A stretch of DNA of 64,000 nt from Nostoc favosum CHAB5714 (GCF_020829495.1 NZ_JAIVFQ010000017.1:52629-116628); one strand, 5' to 3'; counted from the stretch's first letter, positions 17,083-26,476 are shown. Numbers and translations are program-made. The notes: generated by a model from the letters alone, not told the origin.

Positions 17083-17465
17083 CATTTCTTGTCAATGCGT
17101 AAGTACTATATTATATTGCTCAAATCTTTTGCCCAATAATATCTAATGAATAAAAATCAAAGTTGTTTTGGGATGTCCGTAAAAACTAAGAGACGCGATT
17201 AATCACGTCTCTGCAAAAGATATCTATATAAATACATTCACAATTTTAATGGTGTTGAGTTGTCCTAATATATCTGTAACCACAATCTACTTGGTTAAGC
17301 GATCGCTCTTGCATTTATGGTGAAATAAGCTAAGGTGATTAGTTCAGCAATCAGCTGTCTTTTCACTAACCTGCATCTTCCGTAAGTTGCCAACTTGACA
17401 TCAAATGCACTAAGCTAGCTCTAGCGCAAGGGGCTTCGCGCTGACTCTGTTTGGTTGGGCAAAAA
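17083..17465. other. Intergenic region with one palindrome
   Basis: No gene is recognised. The stretch holds a hairpin at about 17193-17216 (AGAGACGCGATTAATCACGTCTCT), a one-mismatch relative of the palindrome tandemly repeated at 3081-3185, and one HIP1 site. The promoter of the following histidine kinase gene probably lies in its last 100 bases, but no clear -10 element can be assigned. Confidence 0.5.
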
Positions 17466-18668
17466 ATGGATTTTAGTCAGACTTTAATTGCAAAAAGTGA
17501 TGCCATTCTTGATCAATGGGTAGAAGCGGTTTACCAAGATGAACAAATTGAAGCTACTAATGAACTTACTTTCAAAGCTGTACGGAATAGCTTACCCCGC
17601 GTTTTGAAAGCATTAGCAACAGTACTTTCTGAATCTGAAACCAGCGATTTGCAGACAGTAGTAGATGCAAGTTTAGAACATGGGACACTTCGCGCCGAAC
17701 AGGGATTTGAACCAGCGGAAATTGCGCGAGAGTATCGTTTACTCCGGTTTGTGATTTTTTCCTTTTTAGAAGAAGATTTATTACAAGGATCTGCACAAGA
17801 GGTACTAAGGGCTGTTCGCCTGATTGATACAGTAATTGATGAAGCGATCGCCCGTTGCTTTGACAGTTATACTCAAGGAAGATTACAAGAACTTAAACAA
17901 CTCCAAAGTCAGTTGCGGTTGACTAACCAAGAGCTAACTCGTTTGGTTAGCACTAATAAAGATAACCTCTCTCATTTGGCTCATGAGCTGAAGACGCCCC
18001 TGACTTCAATCATCGGTTACGCAGACTTATTTCTGCGCCAGCATCGTCAACAATCGGAACTCAAGGACACCTATGCAAATCTTGAAAGTATCGAGCGAGT
18101 TCTCAAGAATGGTAGACTTCTTGTCCGGTTAATTAACGATACTCTGGAAATTTCGCGCTATGATGCCGGACAGATGAAATTGCAGCCTACTTTAACCGAT
18201 GTGCGTAGTTTAATCAACTTTGTTTTAGAGATGGTTGAGCCATTAGCGCGTGCTAAAGAATTATCCTTGGTTGTTGAATGCGAACGCGCTCCAAGTCAAG
18301 TTAACACAGATCCTCTTCGGCTTCAACAAATTCTGACAAATCTGCTGAGTAACGCAATTCGCTACACAGAATCTGGTTCAATTCATTTGAAGTGCTGCAC
18401 GGTATCTCAACAGCAGTGGGCTATCTCCGTTACTGATAGTGGTATTGGTATTTCTCCAGATGCTCAAGCACAAATCTTCAATCCCTATTTTCGGGAAGTA
18501 ACTGCTCCCCAAGTGCAAAGTTCTGATGGTACAGGATTAGGTTTAGCAATAGTCTCTCGATTGGTTCAGTTAATGGATGGTGAAATTAAAGTAGATTCAC
18601 AGCTAGGAAAAGGATCTACATTTACTGTAATTTTGCCATTAGAAGGGATGTCTACGACGGATAATTAG
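17466..18668 (+). CDS. Soluble sensor histidine kinase with RsbRD-like N-terminal domain
   Basis: A 400-residue cytoplasmic kinase. Residues about 5-140 form an all-helical domain like the N-terminal domain of RsbR/RsbU regulators (ILDQWVEAVY, EHGTLRAEQGFEPAEIAREYRLLR). A short coiled linker leads to the HisKA domain with the phospho-acceptor His173 in LSHLAHELKTPLTSI, then the HATPase: N-box QQILTNLLSNAIRYTE, G1 VTDSGIGIS, G2 GTGLGLAIV. It should phosphorylate an unlinked response regulator, since none is next to it. The ATG at 17466 is preferred to an upstream TTG. The last two codons and the stop (GAT AAT TAG) coincide with the tip of a MITE-like element, so the original C-terminus may have been changed by that insertion. 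Confidence 0.9.
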   Translation: MDFSQTLIAKSDAILDQWVEAVYQDEQIEATNELTFKAVRNSLPRVLKALATVLSESETSDLQTVVDASLEHGTLRAEQGFEPAEIAREYRLLRFVIFSFLEEDLLQGSAQEVLRAVRLIDTVIDEAIARCFDSYTQGRLQELKQLQSQLRLTNQELTRLVSTNKDNLSHLAHELKTPLTSIIGYADLFLRQHRQQSELKDTYANLESIERVLKNGRLLVRLINDTLEISRYDAGQMKLQPTLTDVRSLINFVLEMVEPLARAKELSLVVECERAPSQVNTDPLRLQQILTNLLSNAIRYTESGSIHLKCCTVSQQQWAISVTDSGIGISPDAQAQIFNPYFREVTAPQVQSSDGTGLGLAIVSRLVQLMDGEIKVDSQLGKGSTFTVILPLEGMSTTDN

Positions 18669-18841
18669 TTACGATTCCTACAGTCATTGCACCCCACACG
18701 CTATCCGGCTCCACTTGGGGAGACCCCAAGACCGCACTGGCTCCCCAAAATCTCCCCTCCCCGCAAGCAGGAGGGGAGACAAAGTGTAGCTTTGGCGGGG
18801 TGGGGTTCTTGGGGTTTAGTATAAGCAACCGGACATAATAT
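18660..18841. mobile_element. MITE-like element, ATATCATGTCCGC family, copy B (reverse orientation)
   Basis: Reverse-complemented, this segment matches copy A (13234-13426) almost throughout: CCCCACCCCGCCAAAGCTAC, CTCCTGCTTGCGGGGAGGGG, GAGCCAGTGCGGTCTTGGGG and TGTGGGGTGCAATGACT. The right end here reads ACCGGACATAATAT, a decayed terminal repeat; the left end has lost the last ten bases. Its left tip overlaps the stop codon of the histidine kinase. Confidence 0.8.
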
Positions 18842-18872
18842 TACACTGCGTTAACGCACCCAACTGGCCCAT

Positions 18873-21143
18873 CTACTCGTCAATTTGACCAACGCGGCGG
18901 ATATTCAAAATGTCGCTCATTTTCTTAATTTGGACAAACACTTGCTCTAATTGAGAGCGATCGCGTATATCTATTCCTAAGTCCATCAATGCAGGTTGAC
19001 CAGCACAGGTTTTCACCTGAGCATGGCGGACATTGATCCCTTGGTCACTCAACCGTGACAAAATATCCTTTAGCACCCCTACGCGGTCAAGAGCTTCAAT
19101 TTGAACATCCACAGGATACGTGTGTGGACGACCACTATTTTCGGCGGCTGGGTTCCATCTAACTGGTACTAAGCGCTCATACTCCACAGTCTCCAGATTA
19201 TTGCAGCCTTGGCGATGAATCGAAATCCCCCTACCTCGCGTCACCACACCAATAATTGGTTCGCCAGGAATCGGGGTACAACACCCAGCTAAATAATACA
19301 CCAACCCCTCTACCCCAATAATTGGCGAATCACTGGCGCGGGAGATAGTTGCAGGTGCATCCCGCAAAGCTTTGGATGTAGTTGGTTCTTTGGGAATAAA
19401 TGGCGACACGGTAGAAACTGGTTGTTGTCCCTTCGCCACTTCTCGCCAACGATTTAGCACTAGGTTCAACGTTACTTCTCCGTAACCCAAACCAGCAAGT
19501 AAATCGTCCACACTGTGGTAGTTACACTTTTGGGCGACAGTCTCCATCGCATCCGACTTCAGCAGGCTATCAAAACCAGTTTTACCGAGTTCCTTTTCTA
19601 ACAATTCCCGTCCACGGGCGACATTTTCTTCCCGGCGCGATCGCTTGTACCATTGTTTTATCCGATATTTCGCCGCCGAACTTCTCACAAAGTTCAACCA
19701 ATCCAAACTCGGATGGCAGTTCTTTTGAGTGAGAACTTCTACAATATCGCCATTGTGTAGCCGCGTTGACAAAGATACCATTCGCCCATTCACCCGCGCC
19801 CCTGAACAATGGTTTCCTACTTCCGTATGAATGCGATAAGCAAAATCTACAGTGGTGGAACCTGGGCTTAAAGGAACAACATCCCCCTTAGGGGTGAAGA
19901 CATAGACATCATCTTCAAATAGATTATCTTTGACGCTATCAAGATATTCTTGTGCATCCTTGAGATCAGTTTGCCATTCGAGCAGTTGTCGCAGCCAAGT
20001 AAACTTGTCATCTGTCCCTGTCAAATGGCTAATACTAGAACCTCCAGTTTCTTTGTACTTCCAATGGGCGGCAATCCCGTACTCGGCGATATGATGCATT
20101 TCGATTGTCCGAATTTGCACCTCTAAAGGACGGCCAGTTAGTCCAATCACCCCAGTATGTAACGACTGGTAACGGTTAGGTTTTGGCAGCCCAATGTAGT
20201 CTTTAAATCTCCCAGGAATTGGGCGAAAAGCATCATGAACCACCGCCAACGCCCGATAGCATTCCTCATTGCTTTGAACAATAATCCGCAGCGCCGCCAA
20301 ATCGTAAATTTCATGAAATTCCTTTTGCTGGCGGTGCATTTTTTGGTAAATGCTATAAAGGTGCTTGGGACGACCGCTAATATCCTGAAAGCGGATTCCG
20401 GCTTGCTGCAAACGCTCTTGCAACATGTTCGTAGCTTTAGCCAATTTCTCTTCTCGCGCCGTCCGTTTTTCGGAAACAAGCTCCTGCATTTGCCGAAAAG
20501 CTTCCGGTTCCAAATACTTAAAAGCCAAATCTTCAAGTTCCCATTTAATTCGCCAAATTCCCAAGCGATTGGCTAAGGGTGCAAAGATATCTCGCGTTTC
20601 CTGGGCACTGCGGCGACGGCTGGCCTCTGACATGTATTGTAAAGTTCGCATATTATGCAAACGATCTGCCAATTTCACCACAATTACCCGAATATCTTGC
20701 GCCATTGCCAAAAACATCCGCCGGAAGTTTTCGGCTTGGCTTTCGGTTTTGCTGGTGAAATTGATTTTAGAAAGCTTGGTGACACCTTCAACCAATTGCC
20801 GCACTTCTGGGCCAAAGCGTTCTTCTATTTCTTGACTTGTGACTTCTGTATCTTCAACGACATCATGAAGAAATCCAGCTGCTATCATAGCAGCACTGCC
20901 TCCCAAGTCATGCAGCAAGTCGGCTACAGCAATGGGATGAGCAATGTATGGTTCTCCCGATTTGCGGTATTGACCTTGATGCAATTGGTAAGCAAATTCA
21001 AATGCGCGACCAATTAAGACTGCATCACTATGCCTTCGGTCATCTTCCGGTGCGCCGCTACTTGTGGATGACTCCTTCAAACATTTCTTTAGCCATTCTG
21101 GAATAGCAAGATCAACTGATGAATTTATAGCTAGGCTGCTCAT
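18873..21143 (-). CDS. RelA/SpoT bifunctional (p)ppGpp synthetase/hydrolase
   Basis: A 756-residue long RSH enzyme that makes and destroys the alarmone (p)ppGpp. Domains in order: HD hydrolase (residues about 45-195) with an intact HDVVED and ADRLHNMRT; synthetase (about 240-350) with GRFKDYIGLPKPNRYQSLHT and the EVQIRT site; TGS (about 400-460, DVYVFTPKGDVVPLSPGSTT); a helical zinc-finger region with the CC of YLAGCCTPIPGEPI; and a C-terminal ACT domain (PVDVQIEALDRVGVLKDILS). Both active sites look complete, so it should be the single long RSH of the cell, linking starvation to growth control. It is divergent from patD, with 341 bases between them. A MITE lies 31 bases past its stop. Confidence 0.95.
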   Translation of the reverse strand: MSSLAINSSVDLAIPEWLKKCLKESSTSSGAPEDDRRHSDAVLIGRAFEFAYQLHQGQYRKSGEPYIAHPIAVADLLHDLGGSAAMIAAGFLHDVVEDTEVTSQEIEERFGPEVRQLVEGVTKLSKINFTSKTESQAENFRRMFLAMAQDIRVIVVKLADRLHNMRTLQYMSEASRRRSAQETRDIFAPLANRLGIWRIKWELEDLAFKYLEPEAFRQMQELVSEKRTAREEKLAKATNMLQERLQQAGIRFQDISGRPKHLYSIYQKMHRQQKEFHEIYDLAALRIIVQSNEECYRALAVVHDAFRPIPGRFKDYIGLPKPNRYQSLHTGVIGLTGRPLEVQIRTIEMHHIAEYGIAAHWKYKETGGSSISHLTGTDDKFTWLRQLLEWQTDLKDAQEYLDSVKDNLFEDDVYVFTPKGDVVPLSPGSTTVDFAYRIHTEVGNHCSGARVNGRMVSLSTRLHNGDIVEVLTQKNCHPSLDWLNFVRSSAAKYRIKQWYKRSRREENVARGRELLEKELGKTGFDSLLKSDAMETVAQKCNYHSVDDLLAGLGYGEVTLNLVLNRWREVAKGQQPVSTVSPFIPKEPTTSKALRDAPATISRASDSPIIGVEGLVYYLAGCCTPIPGEPIIGVVTRGRGISIHRQGCNNLETVEYERLVPVRWNPAAENSGRPHTYPVDVQIEALDRVGVLKDILSRLSDQGINVRHAQVKTCAGQPALMDLGIDIRDRSQLEQVFVQIKKMSDILNIRRVGQIDE

Positions 21144-21484
21144 ACAATTGGGTTTGGATAAGATTGGTAGATAAGTGAATGATAAATAAAACTGGCAGCA
21201 TCAACCTAAGAAGATGCTGTCGCCCAGAGACGGGTAGAAAAAACACTGTAAGGATGATTTTCCAATTGCCGATAGCGCAGCGTCTCGTAGACAGGTACGA
21301 GCGTCCGCAGGAGCGTCCGGTAGTCATCCAGTTTGAGTTTCAAGGATCATAAAGAAAGAAAATCCATTGATGGCAAACAAAGCCTCAAATCCTGATTTGA
21401 GGCTTTTAGTGCTGATAAGTCTTTAAGAAAGTTTATTGTAGAAGAAAAATTACTTGACATTAATACTATCTTAACTAGCACTGG
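21144..21484. other. Divergent promoter region between rsh and patD, with a hairpin
   Basis: The region holds a GCGTAGCG-type dispersed repeat (about 21272-21325) and a near-perfect hairpin at 21379-21406 (AAAGCCTCAAAT, loop, ATTTGAGGCTTT) followed by TTAGTG. The hairpin resembles a terminator but lies upstream of both genes, so it could end a small RNA or attenuate patD transcription. No gene was recognised. Confidence 0.5.
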
Positions 21485-21838
21485 ATGTCTTTAAACCGTG
21501 AGAAATATTTGGCACTCGTAACCTTACTAGAGCAATTACGCTCCGATGCCACAACTACCCCAATCATTGCGTCCGAATTGCGGCAGCGTGTAGCCTCGTT
21601 GCAGCAATTCTTTGGGCAGGAGATTGTACCTTTGGCTGATGAGAACTGGCGAGTGCAGTCTTATCAAACAGAAATGAGCAAACAATTGCGCTTGTTGGCA
21701 ATAGATGTGATGTTTTTGCAAGGAGCGCGGCAAGCATCTACTGCACAAACGAGACTTCAAACGATTAGCGATCGCTTGACAACCCTCATTCAATACTGTG
21801 ATGCCATCCTGCAACCAGAAGCGGAAGGAGAAAAATAA
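21485..21838 (+). CDS. patD: PatD-like heterocyst frequency control protein
   Basis: A 117-residue helical protein. It fits PatD as I recall it: an N-terminal helix (YLALVTLLEQLRSD), LRQRVASLQQFFGQEIVPLAD, then MSKQLRLLAIDVMFLQGARQ and ALQTI-type C-terminal helices (TRLQTISDRLTTLIQYCDAIL). PatD in Anabaena limits heterocyst number and interacts with the division protein FtsZ. No membrane span or signal is visible. It stands alone, divergent from rsh, and its downstream neighbour is a dead transporter gene. The name rests on memory of the family rather than a search; the presence of the gene supports a heterocyst-forming host. Confidence 0.7.
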   Translation: MSLNREKYLALVTLLEQLRSDATTTPIIASELRQRVASLQQFFGQEIVPLADENWRVQSYQTEMSKQLRLLAIDVMFLQGARQASTAQTRLQTISDRLTTLIQYCDAILQPEAEGEK

Positions 21839-22139
21839 CAATTGTTCACCTTTTTCTCTAATTTCTCCATCATCTCATTTATGACCTATGATGGAAAGTT
21901 ATTTTGGCAACAAGTTGGGAATGGGGAATGGGCATGGGAGCGGCAAAAGAGCAGAGGGCAGGGAGAAGGAAAAGAGGCAGAAGGGCAGGGTGCGGGGGGC
22001 ATGGGAGAAAGTTTCCCCTTTTCCCCCTGCTCCCTGCTCCCCTGCCTCTTTTCAATGCCCAATACCTTTGACGAGAAGATTCATTGTGCGGCGCATGTAC
22101 GCTTCTACTGGCTCGGTTGTGGATTTGAAGATCAGTGCA

Positions 22140-22801
22140 TAATATTTACGGCAACGCAGACAGGGCTATTGTTAGCACCTGGTGCATTAGCATCTGCGAT
22201 CGTCATGGTTCTATTAGGTAAATTATCGACCAAAATCGATGCCAGAGTTTTAATAGCAATGGGCGCTGTGGGAACATCTGGAGTCATATTTCAACTAGCA
22301 GCAATTACCCCACAAACCCGCACAGATGATTTATTTTGGCCATTGGTATGGCGTGGGGCTTTTACTGTGTTGATGTTTCTCCCCTTAAGTCTGGCAACTT
22401 TAGGAGGGCTACCGAAGTAAGATATTTCTGTCGGCTCTGGTTTCTACAACCTCACCCGACAACTAGGTAATAGCGTCGGCATTGCCCTACTCACTACTCT
22501 ACTTGCTCGACGAGAGGCTTTTCATCGAGCCATCCTGTTAACAAAACTTAGTCCTTATGATCCAGAAACTAATCAGCGCCTTGATGCACTCAACGGGGCA
22601 CTCCCAAGTCAAGGCATGGATGCGACAACCGCTCAACAACAAGCACTAGCTTTATTAAGTCAAACTGTAGATACCCAAGCTGCTGTTTTATCTTACGCAG
22701 ATTGCTTTCGAGTTGTAGGCGTGGCGTTCCTTTGCTCATTACCCTTGTTACTATTCTTAGGTAAAGGTGGTGCAGGAGCGAAAGCACCAGTCGGACACTA
22801 G
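22140..22801 (+). pseudogene. C-terminal half of a DHA2-type MFS drug-efflux gene, with internal stop
   Basis: The frame reads FTATQTGLLLAPGALASAIV, RVLIAMGAVGTSGVIFQLAA and FTVLMFLPLSLATLGGLPK, then an in-frame TAA at 22418-22420, then continues in the same frame as ISVGSGFYNLTRQLGNSVGI and LLTTLLARREAFHRAILL to a C-terminal membrane helix. This is the second half of an EmrB/QacA-type 14-helix transporter. The N-terminal half is missing; upstream is low-complexity purine/pyrimidine repeat DNA (21925-22060). The final stop TAG (22799-22801) lies in the tip of an inverted-repeat element that has cut the end of the gene. Confidence 0.85.
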
Positions 22802-22944
22802 TGGCGTGGCAAGACTAAATTGTTGCAAAAAAATTTGTAGGTTGGGTTGAGGAACGAAACCCAACACTCCGATCAATGTTGGGTTTCGCGTCGCTCAACC
22901 CAACCTACATCTAATGCACTATTTTAGCCTTGACACGCCACTAG
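22798..22944. mobile_element. MITE-like element with CTAGTGGCGTG ends
   Basis: The 147-bp element starts CTAGTGGCGTGGCAAGACTA and ends TAGCCTTGACACGCCACTAG, inverted repeats of about 20 bases with two mismatches. Inside is a second long inverted repeat (GTAGGTTGGGTTGAGGAACG, and its partner ending CTCAACCCAACCTAC), so the single strand would fold into one long hairpin. No protein is encoded. Confidence 0.8.
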
Positions 22945-23076
22945 GGGTAAATAGCGATCGCATCCCAATTTTAAATTCTCTGATTGCAAAACTACGTAAA
23001 AACACGGCTGACAAATTATTTTCTGCCGAAAGTCATAGAAGAAAGTTAATATAGACGGATTTATCTGGATAATAAA

Positions 23077-23102
23077 AGTCCCACTCAGTTTTGAGCAGGA
23101 CT
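23077..23102 (-). terminator. Rho-independent terminator
   Basis: On the minus strand AGTCCTGCTCA and TGAGTGGGACT form an 11-pair stem (one mismatch) around a four-base loop, followed by TTTTATTAT. It lies 37 bases past the stop of the small membrane-protein gene at 23140-23244. Confidence 0.75.
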
Positions 23103-23139
23103 ATGTGAAGTCTTATTGCTAAAATTAGAAATCTTTATC

Positions 23140-23244
23140 TTAGAAAAAGTTCATTATTGTAATAACGCTAACGCTAGTCAACATCATTAAAACGCCCATG
23201 ATTATAGATTCGCCTAAGCGATTGGGGGATTTTGAAGTGTTCAT
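23140..23244 (-). CDS. Small (34-residue) single-span membrane protein, unrecognised
   Basis: The frame reads MNTSKSPNRLGESIIMGVLM followed by MLTSVSVITIMNFF. About ten polar residues are followed by one hydrophobic helix (IIMGVLMMLTSVSVITIMNFF). AAAAGGA lies about 12 bases before the ATG, and a good terminator follows the stop, so this looks like a real short transcription unit. Size and layout resemble small subunits of photosynthetic or respiratory complexes, but no known subunit matches from memory. It is also possible that the whole unit is a small RNA. Confidence 0.55.
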   Translation of the reverse strand: MNTSKSPNRLGESIIMGVLMMLTSVSVITIMNFF

Positions 23245-23529
23245 TTAAGTAAAAATCCTTTTTATTAATTGTTTCTTAACCATATCAAAATCAGTGTAAA
23301 TATCTATAAAAGCATTGTAAAACTTAAATTCCCTTAAAGTTTCTTAGTAATTACCGCAGTTTGTACTTACGTATTCATTTTTACTGATTATCAGTTATTC
23401 TCCTAGACTCCCCATTCCTCAGTAGTAATTCCCGAATAGAATAATTACCTGAACTCCGAGCGGAATACGCGCCTTTGTGAGTTAAAATAAATCTTAATCA
23501 AGGTAAAAATATTTGAACAGAAGATTATC

Positions 23530-24255
23530 ATGACAGTCTCCACGGCATCTAGAAACCAAGCGATCGCTTTTGACTTAGAAAAATTAAATGAGCAATTTGA
23601 AACTGCCACTCCCAAAGAAATACTGGCATGGTCTATAGAGAATATCCCAACGGGACTGGTGCAAACAAGCGCCTTTAACGTGGATGACATGATAATTACC
23701 CATATTCTTTACAGTGAACTGAAGCATCCCGTTCCTGTGATCTTTCTCGACACTTTGCACCACTTCCCTGAAAGCCTAGAATTAGTAGCCAAAGCCATAC
23801 AAATCTACAACCTGGATTTGCAAACTTTCAAAACTCCAGACGTAGACACCCGCGAAGCCTTTGAAGCCAAATATGGCGACAAACTCTGGGACAAAGATAT
23901 TGCCCAATTCCACCACATTACAAAAATTGAACCACTGCTACGGGGTCTAGACGAACTCAACAGCGTCGCTTGGATTACTGGACGCCGCCGTGACCAAGCA
24001 GTAACCCGTGCGAATATGCCAATATTTGAATTAGACGGTAAAGGTCGGCTGAAAGTAAATCCTATAGCTACCTGGACACGCAAAGACAGCTGGGTTTACG
24101 TAGCTGAACACGGAGTCATCTACAACCCTCTACACGATAAAGGTTATCCCAGCATCGGCGACCAACCCATCACCACCAAAGTAGGCGAAGGCGAAGACGA
24201 ACGCGCCGGACGTTGGCGGGGAAGTGATAAAACAGAATGTGGAATTCATATTTAG
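23530..24255 (+). CDS. cysH: Phosphoadenylyl-sulfate reductase
   Basis: CysH reduces PAPS to sulfite with thioredoxin or glutaredoxin as electron donor, in cytoplasmic sulfate assimilation. The 241-residue protein has the adenylyl-binding region (GLVQTSAFNVDDMIITHIL, VPVIFLDTLHHFPES), the arginine-rich ITGRRRDQAVTR motif and the C-terminal catalytic KTECGIHI with its single reactive cysteine. The extra cysteine pairs of iron-sulfur APS reductases are absent, so it is the PAPS type. It stands alone upstream of an SbcD-like gene from which it is separated by a CATTAGT heptamer array (24254-24292). A thioredoxin gene that could serve it is at 31317. Confidence 0.93.
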   Translation: MTVSTASRNQAIAFDLEKLNEQFETATPKEILAWSIENIPTGLVQTSAFNVDDMIITHILYSELKHPVPVIFLDTLHHFPESLELVAKAIQIYNLDLQTFKTPDVDTREAFEAKYGDKLWDKDIAQFHHITKIEPLLRGLDELNSVAWITGRRRDQAVTRANMPIFELDGKGRLKVNPIATWTRKDSWVYVAEHGVIYNPLHDKGYPSIGDQPITTKVGEGEDERAGRWRGSDKTECGIHI

Positions 24256-24330
24256 TCATTAGTCATTAGTCATTAGTCATTAGTCATTAGTATTAAACAA
24301 AGGACAAATGACTAAAGACTAAGGACAAAT

Positions 24331-25584
24331 ATGATTAAAATCCTCCATCTCTCCGACATCCACATGGGAAGCGGCTTCTCGCACGGACGAATTAATCCCA
24401 CAACTGGATTAAATACACGATTGGAGGATTTTGTCAATACCTTATCTATATGTATTGACCGAGCGCTGACAGATACTGTTGATATGGTGATATTTGGTGG
24501 CGATGCTTTCCCGGATGCTACACCACCGCCTTATGTACAGCAAGCTTTTGCCAGCCAGTTTCGCCGTCTCATGGATGCCAATATTCCAACAGTGCTGTTG
24601 GTAGGCAACCACGACCAACATTCCCAAGGACAGGGAGGCGCAAGTTTAAATATTTACCGCACTTTGGGAGTGCCAGGATTTGTTGTCGGTGATACATTAA
24701 CTACTCACTGCATCGAAACCCGCAATGGTAAAGTGCAAGTAATCACCCTCCCTTGGCTCACCCGTTCAACTCTGATGACTCGCCAAGAGACTGAAGGTTC
24801 ATCTTTGGCGGAAGTCAACCAACTGTTAACGGAACGCCTGCGAGTTGTTCTAGAAGGGGAAATTCGCCGTCTTGACTCTGATGTGCCAACTATCCTTTTG
24901 GCTCACTTGATGTCTGACAATGCTACCTTGGGCGCAGAACGCTTTTTGGCGGTGGGTAAAGGCTTTACTCTACCCCTATCTTTGCTGACGCGACCTTGTT
25001 TTGATTATGTAGCCTTGGGACACGTCCACCGCCACCAAAATCTGAATAAATCCAACAACCCGCCGGTGATTTATCCAGGGAGCATTGAGCGGGTAGATTT
25101 TAGTGAAGAAAAAGAAGACAAAGGCTATGTGATGATAGAACTGGAGCGGGGGAGGGTTGAGTGGGAATTTTGTCCCTTAACAGTTCGGACTTTCCGCACC
25201 ATTGAAGTGGATGTCTCGAAAGCAGATGATCCGCAAGTGTTGTTAATGAAAGCGATCGCTAAATATAATATTCAAGATGCTGTAGTGCGGCTAATTTACA
25301 AACTCCGCTCCGAACAGATGGATTTAATTGACAGTTCCTCTTTACATACTGCTTTAAGTCCCGCTCACACCTACACCATTCAAGCAGAATTATTGAGTCA
25401 ATTAGCTCGCCCCCGCATTCCAGAATTGAGTGCAAGTAGCAGCATCGACCCAATGGAAGCCTTGAAAACTTACTTAAACAACCGCGAAGACCTCAAAGAT
25501 ATAGCAGCATCAATGCTGGATGCAGCACAGAAGTTGCTAACAGATGATGTAGAAGTTTGGCTGGAAGCAGCAACTAATGAATAG
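24331..25584 (+). CDS. SbcD-like DNA repair exonuclease (metallophosphoesterase)
   Basis: A 417-residue calcineurin-like nuclease of the SbcD/Mre11 group. Metal motifs appear in order: LHLSDIHMGSG (D-x-H), VIFGGDAFPDATPPP (GGDxxD), LLVGNHDQHSQG (GNHD), LLAHLMSDN and the closing GHVHRHQ. A C-terminal region of about 130 residues follows, as in SbcD capping domains. With an SbcC ATPase it would open hairpins and process double-strand breaks; no sbcC lies nearby, so the partner is elsewhere or it acts alone. Palindrome-cutting nucleases are notable in a genome as rich in palindromic repeats as this one. The start has only a repeat-derived leader. Confidence 0.88.
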   Translation: MIKILHLSDIHMGSGFSHGRINPTTGLNTRLEDFVNTLSICIDRALTDTVDMVIFGGDAFPDATPPPYVQQAFASQFRRLMDANIPTVLLVGNHDQHSQGQGGASLNIYRTLGVPGFVVGDTLTTHCIETRNGKVQVITLPWLTRSTLMTRQETEGSSLAEVNQLLTERLRVVLEGEIRRLDSDVPTILLAHLMSDNATLGAERFLAVGKGFTLPLSLLTRPCFDYVALGHVHRHQNLNKSNNPPVIYPGSIERVDFSEEKEDKGYVMIELERGRVEWEFCPLTVRTFRTIEVDVSKADDPQVLLMKAIAKYNIQDAVVRLIYKLRSEQMDLIDSSSLHTALSPAHTYTIQAELLSQLARPRIPELSASSSIDPMEALKTYLNNREDLKDIAASMLDAAQKLLTDDVEVWLEAATNE

Positions 25585-25690
25585 GATAGATGCCAATTAT
25601 ATTTTCATGTTTAACTGAGCGATCGCGATAAAATAAAGTAAAAATTTAAAGTGCCACAGCATATCTCACTTTTTCCACTTTGTGAAAAGT

Positions 25691-26320
25691 ATGACGCAAA
25701 CACTCCAAGCAAAAGAGATCAATTTACGTTACTTAATCGATAATTTTGGTATTCAGTTAGTTTTGGATGACCAATTTTTCCGCGAATGGCAAGAAGATTT
25801 ATTAGAAATTACTGATTTAGATAAACAACTTTTAGATAAAGTAAAAACAGGTTATTTTAATCTTCTTAATTACCCACCTTTACTAGAAGATGTTGTGAGA
25901 ATGGCAATTATAGACCCAATACTTTTTATTGGGGATTTTTATTTAGTACCCTTATATATCAAAGCTGAAAAACCAATAGAGATTACTGATGAAGATGAAG
26001 AAATTATCATCAAAGGCAAAATAGATACATTAGTTCTGAAAGACCAATTTTGGGTGATGGTTATTGAGTCAAAACAAGCAGAATATTCCATTGAAAAAGG
26101 ACTTGCACAAATTTTAGCTTATATGTTAGGTAATCCTCATGCAAATCAGCCTAGTTTTGGGATGATTAGCAGCGGTGGAGAATTTATTTTTGTCAAATTA
26201 GTTAAAGGAAATCCAACTTATTATGCTTTATCAAAGGGGTTTTTAATCCGAAACCCTGGAAATGAATTGTACGACGTACTACGAATCCTGAAACGCTTGG
26301 CTCAGTTGGTGAGTGCTTAA
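25691..26320 (+). CDS. PD-(D/E)XK nuclease-like protein
   Basis: A 209-residue protein common in filamentous cyanobacteria and often labelled as a restriction subunit. A possible nuclease core is visible: IIIKGKIDTLVL (Asp, about residue 118) followed by FWVMVIESKQAEYSIEKGLAQILAYM (E-x-K about 15 residues later), then GMISSGGEFIFVKL. That order fits the PD-(D/E)XK fold. No helicase or methylase gene is nearby, so it is not part of a visible restriction system; it may be a stand-alone nuclease or an inactive relative. The ATG at 25691 is preferred over a GTG three codons upstream, with no clear ribosome site for either. Confidence 0.65.
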   Translation: MTQTLQAKEINLRYLIDNFGIQLVLDDQFFREWQEDLLEITDLDKQLLDKVKTGYFNLLNYPPLLEDVVRMAIIDPILFIGDFYLVPLYIKAEKPIEITDEDEEIIIKGKIDTLVLKDQFWVMVIESKQAEYSIEKGLAQILAYMLGNPHANQPSFGMISSGGEFIFVKLVKGNPTYYALSKGFLIRNPGNELYDVLRILKRLAQLVSA

Positions 26321-26476
26321 ATCTTATCGTTTCATCAGTTAGCATTACGTAATGAGAAAATGTTTGATATTTGAATAGTAGTAATTACAAAAGTAACCAT
26401 AAAATGAAAAGTTGATTATTGATCTAAGGTTTTTTCAAACTTTTTTGTGACTTCTTCCCCAATATTTTCTACTTTT

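Noticed and set aside
21379..21406. Terminator of rsh or patD
   Set aside because: The hairpin lies upstream of both divergent genes, so it cannot end either; kept only as an unexplained hairpin.
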